Positions 1 through 8,531 are shown, numbered from the stretch's first letter. The stretch: 64,000 bases of DNA from DASQHW01 sp038209365 (GCA_038209365.1 JBBQXS010000004.1:75784-139783); one strand, 5' to 3'. Program-made: numbers and translations. Notes: generated from the letters alone by a model not told the origin.

Positions 1-416
1 CAGCCACCGAGGGCGTCCCCAACGTGTTGTTCTTGTGCGTGCACAATGCCGGCCGTTCACAGATGGCCCTCGGCTGGTTCAATCACCTCGCCAGAGGCGA
101 TGCAATCGCGTGGTCGGGCGGATCCGAACCCGGAGCCGAGGTCAACCCGTCTGCCATCGCGGCGATGGCTGAAGTCGGCATCGACATCACCAACGAGTTC
201 CCCAAACCGTGGACCGACGAGATGGTGCGGGCCGCCGACGTCGTCGTCACCATGGGATGCGGCGACACGTGCCCCTTCTTCCCCGGCAAACGCTACGAAG
301 ACTGGGAGCTCGAAGACCCTGCCGGCCAGGGCGTCGACGCGGTGCGTCCCATCCGCGACGAGATCGAGCAGCGCGTCCGGCGCCTGCTCGCCGGCCTCGG
401 CGTTCCCGCAAGCTGA
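1..416 (+). CDS. arsC: Arsenate reductase, low-molecular-weight phosphatase fold (5' truncated)
   Basis: The protein reduces arsenate to arsenite for export, coupled to mycothiol/mycoredoxin or thioredoxin in actinobacteria. The N-terminal strand runs into the P-loop CVHNAGRS, the CX5R anion site of LMW-PTP-type ArsC. A second cysteine pair lies in TMGCGDTCP, and WELEDPAG carries the general-acid Asp of the DPA motif. About 130 residues are visible, close to the family length of 130-140. Reading is open to the left edge (frame ATEGVPNVLFLC), and family members have a few residues before VLFLC, so the true start is probably outside the window. The GTG at 24 is only the first start codon visible. 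The next gene, 10 bp downstream, is convergent. Cytoplasmic detoxification enzyme; any ars operon partners would lie to the left. Confidence 0.93.
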   Translation, partial: ATEGVPNVLFLCVHNAGRSQMALGWFNHLARGDAIAWSGGSEPGAEVNPSAIAAMAEVGIDITNEFPKPWTDEMVRAADVVVTMGCGDTCPFFPGKRYEDWELEDPAGQGVDAVRPIRDEIEQRVRRLLAGLGVPAS

Positions 417-426
417 GCCGCGACGG

Positions 427-1020
427 TCAGCCGGCGACCGGTCGATACGCGCAGATGAGCACGCCGGTCTTCGAGGTCGACGTCGACACCAGCTCGAGTG
501 TTCGCGCCTGGCCGTCTTCGGGGAACAGTCGCTTCCCGCCACCGAGCACGATCGGCTCGATCATCAGGCGGAACTCGTCGACGAGGCCGTTGTTGATCAG
601 CTGGGCAGCCAGTGACGCGCTTCCCATCACCTGCAAGCTCTCGCCGTCGCGCTCCCGCAGCGCACTGATCGCGCCGATCGCGTCATCGGCAGGCAACAGC
701 GTCGAGTTGTTCCAGCCGAGGTCGTCCTGTGTCAGCGTCCTCGACGCGACGTACTTCGGGATCTCGTTCATGTGGTCGGCGAACGGGTCGCCGGCGCGTC
801 CGGGCCACGCGGCCGCCATCGTCTGCCACGTCCGGCGGCCGAACAGGAGTGCCTCCGTCGTCTGCATCACTTCCTCGATGACGGGTCCCATCGCCTCGGG
901 ATCGAAGAACGGCATCGACCACCCGCCGTGCGAGAAATCGGCGTCGGCGTCTTCGTTGCGTCCGCCGGGAGCCTGTATGACGCCGTCGAGGCTCATGAAG
1001 TCACTGAGGATGATGCGCAC
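427..1020 (-). CDS. Dihydrofolate reductase-fold (RibD C-terminal-like) reductase
   Basis: A 197-residue protein of the DHFR/RibD-C superfamily, mostly uncharacterised NADPH-dependent reductases. The start MRIILSDFMSLDGVIQ is the typical first strand and loop of this group. The middle has the nucleotide-binding segment with LLFGRRTWQTMAAAWP, then the SLQVMGSASLAAQLINNGLVDE region and the terminal EPIVLGGGKRLF strand, which are its usual signature. The length is normal for a single-domain member. It is divergent from the DUF222-HNH gene across 227 bp and convergent with the arsenate reductase. The substrate cannot be predicted; members of this branch are often named dihydrofolate reductase family proteins without a demonstrated DHFR activity. 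Confidence 0.9.
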   Translation of the reverse strand: MRIILSDFMSLDGVIQAPGGRNEDADADFSHGGWSMPFFDPEAMGPVIEEVMQTTEALLFGRRTWQTMAAAWPGRAGDPFADHMNEIPKYVASRTLTQDDLGWNNSTLLPADDAIGAISALRERDGESLQVMGSASLAAQLINNGLVDEFRLMIEPIVLGGGKRLFPEDGQARTLELVSTSTSKTGVLICAYRPVAG

Positions 1021-1162
1021 GTCCGCTCCTTCGGGTTGCGGTCATTGCCGCCCACAAATGTCTCGTCATTGCAACGCGTCGAAGGTGCTGTCGTCGAGTC
1101 GTTCGTGCCCGACGGCTTCGCTCGGCTGCATACGAACGCGATCGCGTCACCGCTGAATCTTC

Positions 1163-1190
1163 TTGACATCCGAACATGTGTTCGTATATG
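1163..1190 (+). promoter_or_regulatory. Promoter with LexA (SOS) box between -35 and -10
   Basis: A consensus TTGACA (1163-1168) is followed after 16 bp by TATATG (1185-1190). The spacer holds CGAACATGTGTTCG (1171-1184), a perfect 14-bp palindrome that matches the Gram-positive/mycobacterial LexA box CGAAC-N4-GTTCG. Bound LexA would cover the core promoter directly. The downstream product is a DUF222-HNH protein, and members of that family (13E12 repeat proteins in mycobacteria) are known SOS-regulon members. Confidence 0.88.
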
Positions 1191-1247
1191 CTGCGGGCAC
1201 TTCCCTCGACTTCCCCGTGTGGTTTCTCGCGCCTTTGGGAGGTCGTG

Positions 1248-2378
1248 GTGTCTCGGCTGGGTCGGCTCGTCGATGCGTTGTGTGAGGCGCTCGCGTCCTT
1301 CGATCCGGCGTTGTGGTCGGGGGAGGACTGCGCGGTCCTCGCCGCGCGTCTGGCGCGGACGGCGAAGGCGTGTGAGACGGCAAGCGCCAGGGCGGCGGTG
1401 CGGGCGTCGGAGTGCGGTCGTGTCGGTGCCACGCCTGCGGTGTTTCTGGCGCGCATGGGTGGATGCACGACGGGCGCGGCGCGTTCCGCGCTGGCGACGG
1501 TTCAGTCCGTCGTTGCGTGTCCGCGCACCGAGGTGGCGTTGCGCTGCGGTGAGGTGTCACTGGCACAGGCCGCCGAGATCGCGTCGGTGGCCGAGCACGA
1601 GGCGGAGCTGCTCGATCTCGCACGTTCGACAGACTTACGGGCGGTGAAGGACGCCGCCCGCAAGCATCGCCTCGCTGCGATCGACCGTGAGGAGTTGTAC
1701 GCGACGCAGTGCGCGGCGCGGGAATTCGTACATTGGAAGGACGAGCTCGGCATGACGCGATTCCGTGGGGCGCTCCCACCGGATGTCGGCGTGGCGTTCG
1801 TGAACCGACTTGATGCGCAGACGGACCGGGAATGGCGCGCCGCCAAGCGGACAGGGAAAGTGGACGCCCGCGCCGCGCACGCAGCAGACGCGCTCGTGCG
1901 CATGACCGAGAACGGACGCGCGGGGAGACCGATCGGGACAGATCTGGTGATCGCAGTGGACCTACGCGCCTACCGGCGCGGGCATGCAGCGGCCGACGAG
2001 TGCTGCCACATCGTCGGAGACGGACCGATACCTGTAAACGTGGTACGAGCAATGGCGAATGACGCGTTCTTGAAGGTCGTGCTGCACGATGGCGTCGCCA
2101 TTCACACCGTTGCACACCTCGGACGCAAGCGTCCTGCTCACCTCGACACTGCGCTCAGACTCGGCGCACCACCCGACTTCGACGGCGCCGCCTGCACCGA
2201 GCCCCACTGCGACCGCACCTACCACCTGCAATGGGACCACAAAGATCCCTACGCCAACGGCGGCAAGACCTCCTTCGGGAACCTGCAGCCGTATTGCTCA
2301 CCCCACCACATCGAGAAAACCGAACGCGACCGCAGGGCCGGTCTCCTCGGTGGCGATCGAAGGACGCGCGGCCCGTAA
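1248..2378 (+). CDS. DUF222 / HNH endonuclease (13E12-like), SOS-regulated
   Basis: A 376-residue protein with an alpha-helical DUF222 region over roughly the first 270 residues and a C-terminal HNH nuclease motif (CTEPHC, then LQWDHKDPYANGG, FGNLQPYC, PHH). The HNH module suggests metal-dependent DNA cleavage; the cellular role of the family is unknown. I chose GTG 1248, where GGGAGG lies 5 bp upstream. The farther ATG at 1176 falls inside the LexA operator and upstream of any plausible transcription start, so it is not credible. GTG 1245 is an equal alternative. The gene has its own SOS-type promoter. A TOPRIM protein gene follows 64 bp downstream on the same strand and may be co-transcribed. 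Confidence 0.88.
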   Translation: MSRLGRLVDALCEALASFDPALWSGEDCAVLAARLARTAKACETASARAAVRASECGRVGATPAVFLARMGGCTTGAARSALATVQSVVACPRTEVALRCGEVSLAQAAEIASVAEHEAELLDLARSTDLRAVKDAARKHRLAAIDREELYATQCAAREFVHWKDELGMTRFRGALPPDVGVAFVNRLDAQTDREWRAAKRTGKVDARAAHAADALVRMTENGRAGRPIGTDLVIAVDLRAYRRGHAAADECCHIVGDGPIPVNVVRAMANDAFLKVVLHDGVAIHTVAHLGRKRPAHLDTALRLGAPPDFDGAACTEPHCDRTYHLQWDHKDPYANGGKTSFGNLQPYCSPHHIEKTERDRRAGLLGGDRRTRGP

Positions 2379-2442
2379 CACCGCGATCGAGGTAGCTGCT
2401 CGGGAGGCGCACGCCGGCAGGAATGCGAGGCACGTTCGCGGT

Positions 2443-3054
2443 ATGAGCTGCGAAGCTGGGGAGGTGAGCGCGAGCAACACTTCCAGACGCGCCGGCGCTG
2501 ACGTGCGTACGGTCGTCCTTGTCGAAGGGATCAGCGATCAGTGCGCGCTCGAGGCGTTGGCTGCGCGTCGTGGTCGGAATCTTGACGCCGAGGGCATCTC
2601 CATCGTGCCAATGGGGGGTGCGAAGAACATCCGGAGCTTCGTGGAGATGCTCGGTCCGCGGGGGTTCGACGTCCGGCTGGCCGGCCTTTGTGACGCCGGA
2701 GAGGAGAGCGACTTCCGGCGCGCGCTCGAGTGGGCCGGCTTCGGCGCCGAGCTCAGTCGCGCCGAGATGGAAGCACTGGGTTTCTTTGTGTGCGTCGCAG
2801 ACCTCGAGGACGAGCTGATTCGCTCCCTGGGTGCTGCCTCCGTGGAACGGGTCGCCGACGCGGAGGGTGAGCTCGGGTCGTTTCGCACCTTGCAGAAGCA
2901 GGCTGCGCAGCAAGGACGGCCCGTTGAGCAGCAGCTTCGGCGTTTCATTGGCAGCCGTGGCGGCCGGAAGATCAGATACGCGCGCTTGCTCGTCGACGCC
3001 CTGGATCTCACACGAGTGCCTCGGCCGCTCGATCGTCTCCTTGCTCATGTCTGA
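2443..3054 (+). CDS. TOPRIM-domain protein (OLD-like, stand-alone)
   Basis: About 203 residues. The N-terminal half has a TOPRIM fold signature: VVLVEGISDQCALEAL supplies the acidic residue after the first strand, and GLCDAGEESD is a likely metal-binding acidic motif. This resembles the C-terminal TOPRIM nuclease part of OLD-family proteins, but there is no ATPase domain. Such stand-alone TOPRIM proteins are common and uncharacterised in actinobacteria; a nuclease role is inference. The start could be ATG 2443 or GTG 2464, both before the first TOPRIM strand; upstream codons overlap the end of the HNH gene and do not look coding. It overlaps the next gene by 8 bp (ATGTCTGA), implying translational coupling. 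Confidence 0.8.
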   Translation: MSCEAGEVSASNTSRRAGADVRTVVLVEGISDQCALEALAARRGRNLDAEGISIVPMGGAKNIRSFVEMLGPRGFDVRLAGLCDAGEESDFRRALEWAGFGAELSRAEMEALGFFVCVADLEDELIRSLGAASVERVADAEGELGSFRTLQKQAAQQGRPVEQQLRRFIGSRGGRKIRYARLLVDALDLTRVPRPLDRLLAHV

Positions 3055-3496
3055 GACTTCGAACGAAGACCCGCGTTTGATTTCGAGTGGCCGTCGGACG
3101 CGCATGCTCCTTGTCGCACTTCTCGCGCTCGCGCTCGTACAGCTCGCGCATCTTCTCGACGTCTTTCGGTACGCGGATCACGCCCGTTGGTCATCGGTGC
3201 TGCTCGACCGGCCGGCGCTGTTCGGCATTGGCGCCGCCGCCGTCGCCTTCATCGCGGTCTCGAGAAGAGAACGCTTCGCACGTCAGCTGGCAGCTGGCGC
3301 CGGCGGCATCGTCGCGGTGGGGTTCACGCTCTACCACGGGATCCCGTTCGACCTCGGCGTCAACAATCCGTATTGGGGGCCCGATGCCGACGCCGACCTC
3401 GTCCGGTGGCTCACGGTCCTCGCTGCGATCGCGGTGGGAGGCTGGACCGTCTGGCTGGCATTGGGCACGGGGAAACGCGGGCGTGCCGCTCGCTAG
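3047..3496 (+). CDS. Four-TM integral membrane protein, function unknown
   Basis: A 149-residue hydrophobic protein with about four membrane segments (around residues 21-40, 52-70, 80-100 and 119-140) and short, partly basic loops (SRRERFARQ; GTGKRGRAAR at the C-terminus). I do not recognise a family. The ATG at 3047 overlaps the stop of the TOPRIM gene by 8 bp, which decides the start. A LigD-type polymerase gene begins 12 bp after its stop, so the four genes from 1248 to 4468 could form one transcript. Nothing in the sequence shows a transport or enzymatic motif. Confidence 0.72.
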   Translation: MSETSNEDPRLISSGRRTRMLLVALLALALVQLAHLLDVFRYADHARWSSVLLDRPALFGIGAAAVAFIAVSRRERFARQLAAGAGGIVAVGFTLYHGIPFDLGVNNPYWGPDADADLVRWLTVLAAIAVGGWTVWLALGTGKRGRAAR

Positions 3497-3508
3497 CGTC
3501 TCGTCTTG

Positions 3509-4468
3509 ATGGCCGGCCAGAACGTGGGCGAATCGCGAGACGGCGTCTCGCTGACCAACCTCGACCAGCCGCTGTTCGACGGGGCCGACGCGACCAAGCG
3601 GGACCTGGTCGAGTACCTGGACGGAGTTCGTGACCGTCTCATCCCCGAGCTGGAGGATCGCCCGCTGTCGGTCATCCGCGTCCACCGCGGCCAGGAAGCA
3701 TTCATGCAGAAGAACGTCCCCAAGTACACGCCGTCGTGGGTGCGCACCGTGCGGCTGTGGGCGGAGACCTCGAAGCGGGATGTGTCCTACGCGTTGTGCA
3801 ACGACCGCCGCACCCTGTTGTGGTTCGCCAACCAGCGCGCGGTGGAGTACCACCCGACCCTCGTGCGAGCCGATCGTCCCGACCGGGTCACGCATCTTGT
3901 GCTCGACCTCGACCCGCCCGACGCCGATGCGTTCGCGATGGCCGTGCGCGCCGCCCACCTGGTCCGCCAGGTGCTCGCCGACGTAGGGCTGGAAGGCGCG
4001 GTCAAGACGAGCGGCGCCAAGGGCGTCCACGTCTTCGTCCCGATCGACACCGAGGCATCGATCGAGGACGCGGCCGCCGTGACCCGTGCCATTGCGGCAC
4101 GCGCGGAGCGGCTCGATCCCGCGCTCGCGACGACAGCGTTCGTGAGGGACGATCGGGGCGGCAAGGTGTTCGTCGATTCGACGCGGTCGGGCGGTGCCAC
4201 GGTCATCGCGGCCTACAGCCCGCGCGTGCGACCTGGTGTGCCCGTGTCCTTCCCCGTGGGCTGGGACGACCTCGATGCGGTGGCGCCGGCAGATTTCAAC
4301 GTGCACACCGCGCTGCAACAGCTCGGGAACGGCAGCCCGTGGGCGGCGCAGATGGTGAGCCCGCAGCGCTTGCGTGGAGACCTGATCGAGGAGGGTCGCG
4401 CCATTCCGGTCGCACGCGTGCAAGCCATGCACGAGGGCAAGCGGCGCGCTCGCGCGCGCCGCAGCTAG
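3509..4468 (+). CDS. LigD-type DNA polymerase/primase (POL domain only)
   Basis: A 319-residue single-domain protein of the LigD polymerase (archaeo-eukaryotic primase) family. These fill gaps with ribonucleotides or deoxynucleotides during non-homologous end joining or excision repair. Features seen are LSVIRVHRGQEAFMQKN, SYALCNDRRTLLWFANQ, the catalytic LVLDLDPPDAD, VKTSGAKGVHVFVP, and the distal DDRGGKVFVD with a third acidic residue. No ligase, phosphoesterase or Ku domain is attached and no ku gene is in the window. ATG 3509 is preferred over TTG 3506. A second, larger LigD-like gene lies at 35689-37344, so the genome has at least two such polymerases. Confidence 0.9.
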   Translation: MAGQNVGESRDGVSLTNLDQPLFDGADATKRDLVEYLDGVRDRLIPELEDRPLSVIRVHRGQEAFMQKNVPKYTPSWVRTVRLWAETSKRDVSYALCNDRRTLLWFANQRAVEYHPTLVRADRPDRVTHLVLDLDPPDADAFAMAVRAAHLVRQVLADVGLEGAVKTSGAKGVHVFVPIDTEASIEDAAAVTRAIAARAERLDPALATTAFVRDDRGGKVFVDSTRSGGATVIAAYSPRVRPGVPVSFPVGWDDLDAVAPADFNVHTALQQLGNGSPWAAQMVSPQRLRGDLIEEGRAIPVARVQAMHEGKRRARARRS

Positions 4469-4717
4469 GGCGGATCGTCACGCTCGCGCGTAGGGATCGA
4501 AAGTCGGTTGCACGTTTCGCCGCGCACGACAAGGATGTGCGCACCGTCCACGTCAAGCGAGGAGGTGGGAAGCAGATGACGAGTGTCACTTCGTCCGCTC
4601 CCGGCCTCGGATGCGCTCTACTCGGACGCGTCTGACGTCACACTCGTCGCCGCGATCGACCACGTTCGTGTCGCGCTCTGCCGGGAGCCATGCAGGATCT
4701 CGACGCAGGGGAGTTGT

Positions 4718-5479
4718 ATGGACACGGCGTGGCTCATCGCCGATCCCGAGCCGTACGAGGAGTACGACCTCGGTTCACTGAAGACCGGCAAGGAAGCGGA
4801 AGTTTTTCTCGTCGAGCGCGTCGCCCCCGACGGGCGTTCGTGCTTGCTCGCTCACAAGCGCTACCGGCCGCGCGAAGTGACCCACAAGGGTGAATTGCAA
4901 GAGCTCGGCTTCCAGCGCGCCGCGAACTTTGTCAACGACCGCGCGTACCGCGACGGGCGGTCGTTCGCGAACAGCCGCGACCGCCGCGCCGCGGCGAAGA
5001 AGACGCGCCACGGAAGGAGTGTTCTCCGTCGCGACTGGCCGGACAACGAATTCGCGATGCTCGAGCTGCTCGCGGGCGCAGGGGTCCGCGTGCCGTTCCC
5101 GGTCGCCCGAACCGCGGACGGCGTGTTGATGCAGTACATCGGCGACCGCGCGTTGTCAGCGCCGCGCCTGGTCCACGCCGGGCTGAATCGCCTGCGCGTG
5201 CAGCAAGCCGCGTCGCAGCTCATCGAGAACTTGCACCTCATGGTCGGCGCAGGCGTCGTACACGCCGACCTGTCGGTGTTCAACCTGCTCTGGTGGGACG
5301 AAACGCTCTGGATCATCGACGTGCCGCAAGCAGTTGAGATCAGCACGAATACTCAGGCCATGGACTTTCTGCATCGCGACCTGGTCAACGTCGGCGAGTG
5401 GTTCCGGACAAAGGGCGTCGGCTTCGATACCGATGTCCTGTTCAGCGAGCTCGTGGCTGAAGCCTTCGGATCGAGATGA
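4718..5479 (+). CDS. RIO-type protein kinase
   Basis: A 253-residue atypical kinase of the RIO1-like family. It has a simplified nucleotide loop (GKEAEVFLV, about residues 24-32), the lysine-bearing strand LLAHKRY, the catalytic loop VHADLSVFNLLW (Asp184, Asn189) and the metal-binding IIDVPQAV (Asp201) in place of DFG. Bacterial RIO kinases are common in actinobacteria but poorly characterised; in archaea and eukaryotes RIO proteins act in small-subunit ribosome maturation. ATG 4718 is preceded by GCAGGGGAG at good distance, while in-frame upstream codons from 4583 have no family similarity. The 249 bp between the polymerase gene and this start hold no convincing gene. Convergent with the DUF1697 gene, the stops abutting. 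Confidence 0.9.
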   Translation: MDTAWLIADPEPYEEYDLGSLKTGKEAEVFLVERVAPDGRSCLLAHKRYRPREVTHKGELQELGFQRAANFVNDRAYRDGRSFANSRDRRAAAKKTRHGRSVLRRDWPDNEFAMLELLAGAGVRVPFPVARTADGVLMQYIGDRALSAPRLVHAGLNRLRVQQAASQLIENLHLMVGAGVVHADLSVFNLLWWDETLWIIDVPQAVEISTNTQAMDFLHRDLVNVGEWFRTKGVGFDTDVLFSELVAEAFGSR

Positions 5480-6007
5480 TCAGTCAGCGAGCTTCGCCGC
5501 GAACCTACGCAGCATGTTGATGTTGCGGCTCGTGCTGTTGTTCTTCCCGACGACCTCCCAGTCCTTCTTCTTCAACCTCGAGTCGGTCGACTTGCCGTGC
5601 ATTCGCCAGTGGACATCGCGCCCGCGCACGACCAGGGTGTCGAACTCGTTCGACAATGACGTCAAAACGCGAGCGGTCGCGGCGTCGGGCGGAGCCTTGA
5701 GAAAGGTGACGAAGTACGTGTCGCCGGCGGCCACCGCGAACGGTCCTGCCGCGACGATTCGCTGGAGCTCGGTCGCTGTGCGGACGAACGTGGTGATCTC
5801 GAAGCCGAACTCGGACTCGAGTGCGCCTTCGATCGACCGTTCGACGTCCGCCCGTGAACCGGCCGCATCGAACGCGACGTTGCCGCTGTTGATGTACGTC
5901 CAGACATCGCCGTACCCGACGCGTGCGAGCACCTCGACGACGCGTGACATCTTGACCGTACGGTGCCCGAGGTTCACGGCGCGGAGAAACGCGACACGCG
6001 CGGTCAC
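5480..6007 (-). CDS. DUF1697 family protein
   Basis: A 175-residue protein with the family start TARVAFLRAVNLGHRTVKM, followed by LARVGYGDVWTYINSGNVAF, the FVRTATEL segment and the C-terminal KKKDWEVVGKNNSTSRNINML, all hallmark blocks of DUF1697. The function of the family is unknown; it is small, cytoplasmic and widespread in actinobacteria. Its GTG start overlaps the ftsH stop by 4 bp (GTGA), so it is translated in an operon behind ftsH. Convergent with the RIO kinase gene with no gap, and no terminator is visible there. Confidence 0.9.
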   Translation of the reverse strand: MTARVAFLRAVNLGHRTVKMSRVVEVLARVGYGDVWTYINSGNVAFDAAGSRADVERSIEGALESEFGFEITTFVRTATELQRIVAAGPFAVAAGDTYFVTFLKAPPDAATARVLTSLSNEFDTLVVRGRDVHWRMHGKSTDSRLKKKDWEVVGKNNSTSRNINMLRRFAAKLAD

Positions 6008-7944
6008 GGCTGCGGTGTACGCGCCTGGTACGCGGGCTCTCGCACCGGCCCACCACTTTCCGCGGGTCCTGTCGGCCCGGCGGCTCCCGCGAGCGCGGCT
6101 TGCACGGCGTCGCCGTCCACGGTCTCGTGCGCGAGCAGGTCCTCGACCAGGCGGTCGAGGGCGTCGCGATGATCGCCGAGCAACGACAGCGCGCGCCGTT
6201 CGGCTTCGCGCAGCAGATCGCCGACCTCCTCGTCGATCACGCGCTGGGTCGCCTCGGCATAGCTGCGGCTGTGGACCTCCTCGGCACCGAGATACATCGG
6301 TGAGCTGCTGCCGAAGCCGACGGGCCCGAGCCGCTCGCTCATGCCGTACTCGCGCACCATCCGGGTTGCGAGATCGGTTGCGCCGTGCAGGTCGCTCGCG
6401 GCACCACTCGAGGCCTCGCCGAGCACCAGCAACTCCGCCGCGCGTCCTCCGAGCCGTACCGCGAGTGAGTCTTTGAGGTAGCTCTCGCTGTACAGATGGC
6501 GTTCGTCGACCGGGAGCTGTTCGGTGACGCCGAGCGCCTGCCCCGCCGGCAGAATTGTCACCTTGGCCACCGGATCGGCGCGCGGCGACAACGCGGCGAC
6601 CAGCGCGTGTCCGGATTCATGCACCGCCACGGCGTGCTTCTCGTCGGGCATGAGCGCGTTGGTCGCCTCACGACGCCCCAACAGGATGCGATCGCGCGCC
6701 TCGGAGAAATCCGCCGCGGAGACGACGTCGCGTCCGGCGCGTACCGCGACGATCGCCGCCTCGTTGACGAGGTTCGCGAGGTCGGCTCCCGAGAAGCCGG
6801 GTGTCGACCTCGCCACGGCGTCGAGGTCGACATCCTCACTGAATCGTTTGCCCCGGCCGTGCACTGCAAGGATCGCCGCGCGCTCGCGCTGGTTCGGCAA
6901 CGGGATCTCGACCTGTCGGTCGAAGCGGCCGGGGCGCAGCAGCGCCGGGTCGAGGGTCTCGGGTCGGTTCGTGGCCGCGATGACGACGACACCCGCGGCC
7001 GGGTCGAAGCCGTCCATCTCGGCGAGCAGTTGGTTGAGCGTCTGCTCGCGCTCGTCGTTCGAAACGAGCGCGCCGCCACGTCGTTGGCCGATCGCATCGA
7101 TCTCGTCGATGAAGATGATCGCGGGCGCAGCCTTGCGGGCGGCCGCGAACAGGTCGCGGACGCGTGAGGCGCCCACGCCGACGAACAGCTCGACGAAGCT
7201 CGATCCGGTGAGCGCGAAGAACGGAACGTCGGCTTCTCCTGCAACTGCACGTGCGAGCAGCGTCTTGCCCGTACCGGGAGGCCCGACCATGAGGACGCCC
7301 CGCGGCGTGACCGCCCCGGCACGTGTGTAGCGCTCGGGATGGCGCAGGAAGTCGACCACCTCGTTGATCTCGCGCTTCGCGCCTTCGTAGCCTGCCACGT
7401 CGTCGAAGCGCGTCGTCGGGCGTTGCTCGTCATAGACCTTCGCCTTGGACGAACCAAAGCCCATGATTCCGCCGCTGAGCTGGCGGGTGGCACGCCGGCT
7501 GATCAACAGGTAGAGACCGAGCAGCACGACGAACGGCAAGAGCCCGCCGATGACGCTCCAGAAGCTCGTGGAGCTCGTGGTGCCCTTGACCGTGACATGG
7601 TGCTGCGCGAGCTCACCCGCCAGCGCATCATCCTTCAACACCGTCGGAATTCGCGACTCGTAGTCCTTCTTGTCGACGAGCTGACCAGTCACTTTGCCAT
7701 TCGGATCGATGGTTGCCGTCTTGACCTGATTGGCGTCGACCTTTGTCTTCCAATCGGTATAGCTGAGCGAAGTCACGCTCTTGCTGGGTCCGGGCAGGAA
7801 CAGCAGGAGTGCCGTCACGCCGAGGCCGACGAGCCACAACGTGTGCAGCCAGCGCGGCGCCTTCTTGGGCGGTGCCGGCTTGGGCGGGTCGGTGGGCGGC
7901 CCCGATTTCGCCGGGCTCGAACGGTGGATCTGCGGCGACGACAT
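6004..7944 (-). CDS. ftsH: ATP-dependent zinc metalloprotease FtsH
   Basis: A membrane-anchored AAA+ protease that degrades misfolded membrane proteins and short-lived regulators. The 646 residues comprise a Pro/Lys-rich cytoplasmic tail, TM1 (about 32-51), a periplasm-side domain, TM2 (about 128-148), the AAA module with Walker A GPPGTGKT (221-228), Walker B IIFIDEID and the RPGRFDRQV second-region-of-homology arginines, then the zinc site HESGH (442-446) with the third ligand near SDLHGATDLA. The start is ATG 7944, which has GAGGAGA 5 bp upstream; the 10 extra codons from GTG 7974 include that Shine-Dalgarno sequence. The C-terminus ends in a Gly/Pro-rich tail. DUF1697 overlaps its stop by 4 bp. 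Confidence 0.97.
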   Translation of the reverse strand: MSSPQIHRSSPAKSGPPTDPPKPAPPKKAPRWLHTLWLVGLGVTALLLFLPGPSKSVTSLSYTDWKTKVDANQVKTATIDPNGKVTGQLVDKKDYESRIPTVLKDDALAGELAQHHVTVKGTTSSTSFWSVIGGLLPFVVLLGLYLLISRRATRQLSGGIMGFGSSKAKVYDEQRPTTRFDDVAGYEGAKREINEVVDFLRHPERYTRAGAVTPRGVLMVGPPGTGKTLLARAVAGEADVPFFALTGSSFVELFVGVGASRVRDLFAAARKAAPAIIFIDEIDAIGQRRGGALVSNDEREQTLNQLLAEMDGFDPAAGVVVIAATNRPETLDPALLRPGRFDRQVEIPLPNQRERAAILAVHGRGKRFSEDVDLDAVARSTPGFSGADLANLVNEAAIVAVRAGRDVVSAADFSEARDRILLGRREATNALMPDEKHAVAVHESGHALVAALSPRADPVAKVTILPAGQALGVTEQLPVDERHLYSESYLKDSLAVRLGGRAAELLVLGEASSGAASDLHGATDLATRMVREYGMSERLGPVGFGSSSPMYLGAEEVHSRSYAEATQRVIDEEVGDLLREAERRALSLLGDHRDALDRLVEDLLAHETVDGDAVQAALAGAAGPTGPAESGGPVREPAYQARTPQP

Positions 7945-8069
7945 CGGATCTCCTCGGCCATCGACGGACGACACGGTGAAGCGTCGCGCGTCGGAGCGCT
8001 CGGTGCCCGTTCGCGAAGGGTCGTCGACGCACCCTCCGGCTGTGCTGACCGCCTACGCGTCGTCGTGAT

Positions 8070-8417
8070 TCACTCGTCGCCGGTTGTGTACGGGTTGCAC
8101 AGCGCCTCGATCCAGTCGGGCTCTGCCAACGCGAGGCGCAGCTCGATCTGATCGGCGGCGGTGAACGGTGCTCCCGACGACGGGTGCTCCGCCAGCTCGG
8201 CCGGAAACTGCCACGTCTCGAGCGATGAACCCGCAGCGACGGCCGCCAATGCTCCCTGCGCGTGCGTGGCCGCGACGGTCGGGAGCTCACATTTCGGGCA
8301 GATGAATCGGTAGCTCCACTGATCGTCGTCAGTGCAGTTGCGGATGGTCACCGCTTCGGCGTCGATTCGTAGCTGCGCACATTCGATGCACTTGACGATG
8401 ATGTGCATTTGCGTCAC
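8070..8417 (-). CDS. Small zinc-ribbon-like protein, function unknown
   Basis: A 115-residue protein with two CxxC knuckles (KCIEC near the N-terminus and ICPKC about 30 residues later), consistent with one zinc-ribbon, followed by a helical acidic C-terminal half. No known family is recognised. The GTG start at 8417 has GGAGGT 6-7 bp upstream, which supports it as a real gene. Same strand as ftsH, whose start is 126 bp downstream; co-transcription is possible. Confidence 0.72.
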   Translation of the reverse strand: MTQMHIIVKCIECAQLRIDAEAVTIRNCTDDDQWSYRFICPKCELPTVAATHAQGALAAVAAGSSLETWQFPAELAEHPSSGAPFTAADQIELRLALAEPDWIEALCNPYTTGDE

Positions 8418-8513
8418 GTCGAGACCTCCCGCATGGTTTCCAGCTCTCTGGTTCTGTAGAGAGATGTCGACGGCGGGTCACCTCATCCGCAGAGGCGGGT
8501 GCGCCCACTCCTC

Positions 8514-8531
8514 CTAGTGCGATCGCGCTAG
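8514..8531. promoter_or_regulatory. 18-bp near-perfect palindrome centred on GCGATCGC
   Basis: CTAGTGCGATCGCGCTAG has eight of nine base pairs matching and the ninth is a T-G pair. It has no loop, so it fits a dimeric protein site or modification motif better than an RNA hairpin. It lies in the 141-bp gap between the start of the zinc-ribbon gene and the end of the methyltransferase gene. Confidence 0.4.

Noticed and set aside
1176..1247. ATG 1176 as start of the DUF222-HNH gene
   Set aside because: It lies in the LexA palindrome between -35 and -10, so it cannot be in the mRNA of that promoter; GTG 1248 has a good Shine-Dalgarno sequence.
1147..2115. 322-codon reverse open frame opposite the HNH gene
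   Set aside because: Arg/Pro-rich composition typical of antisense frames in high-GC DNA, no Shine-Dalgarno sequence and no family similarity.
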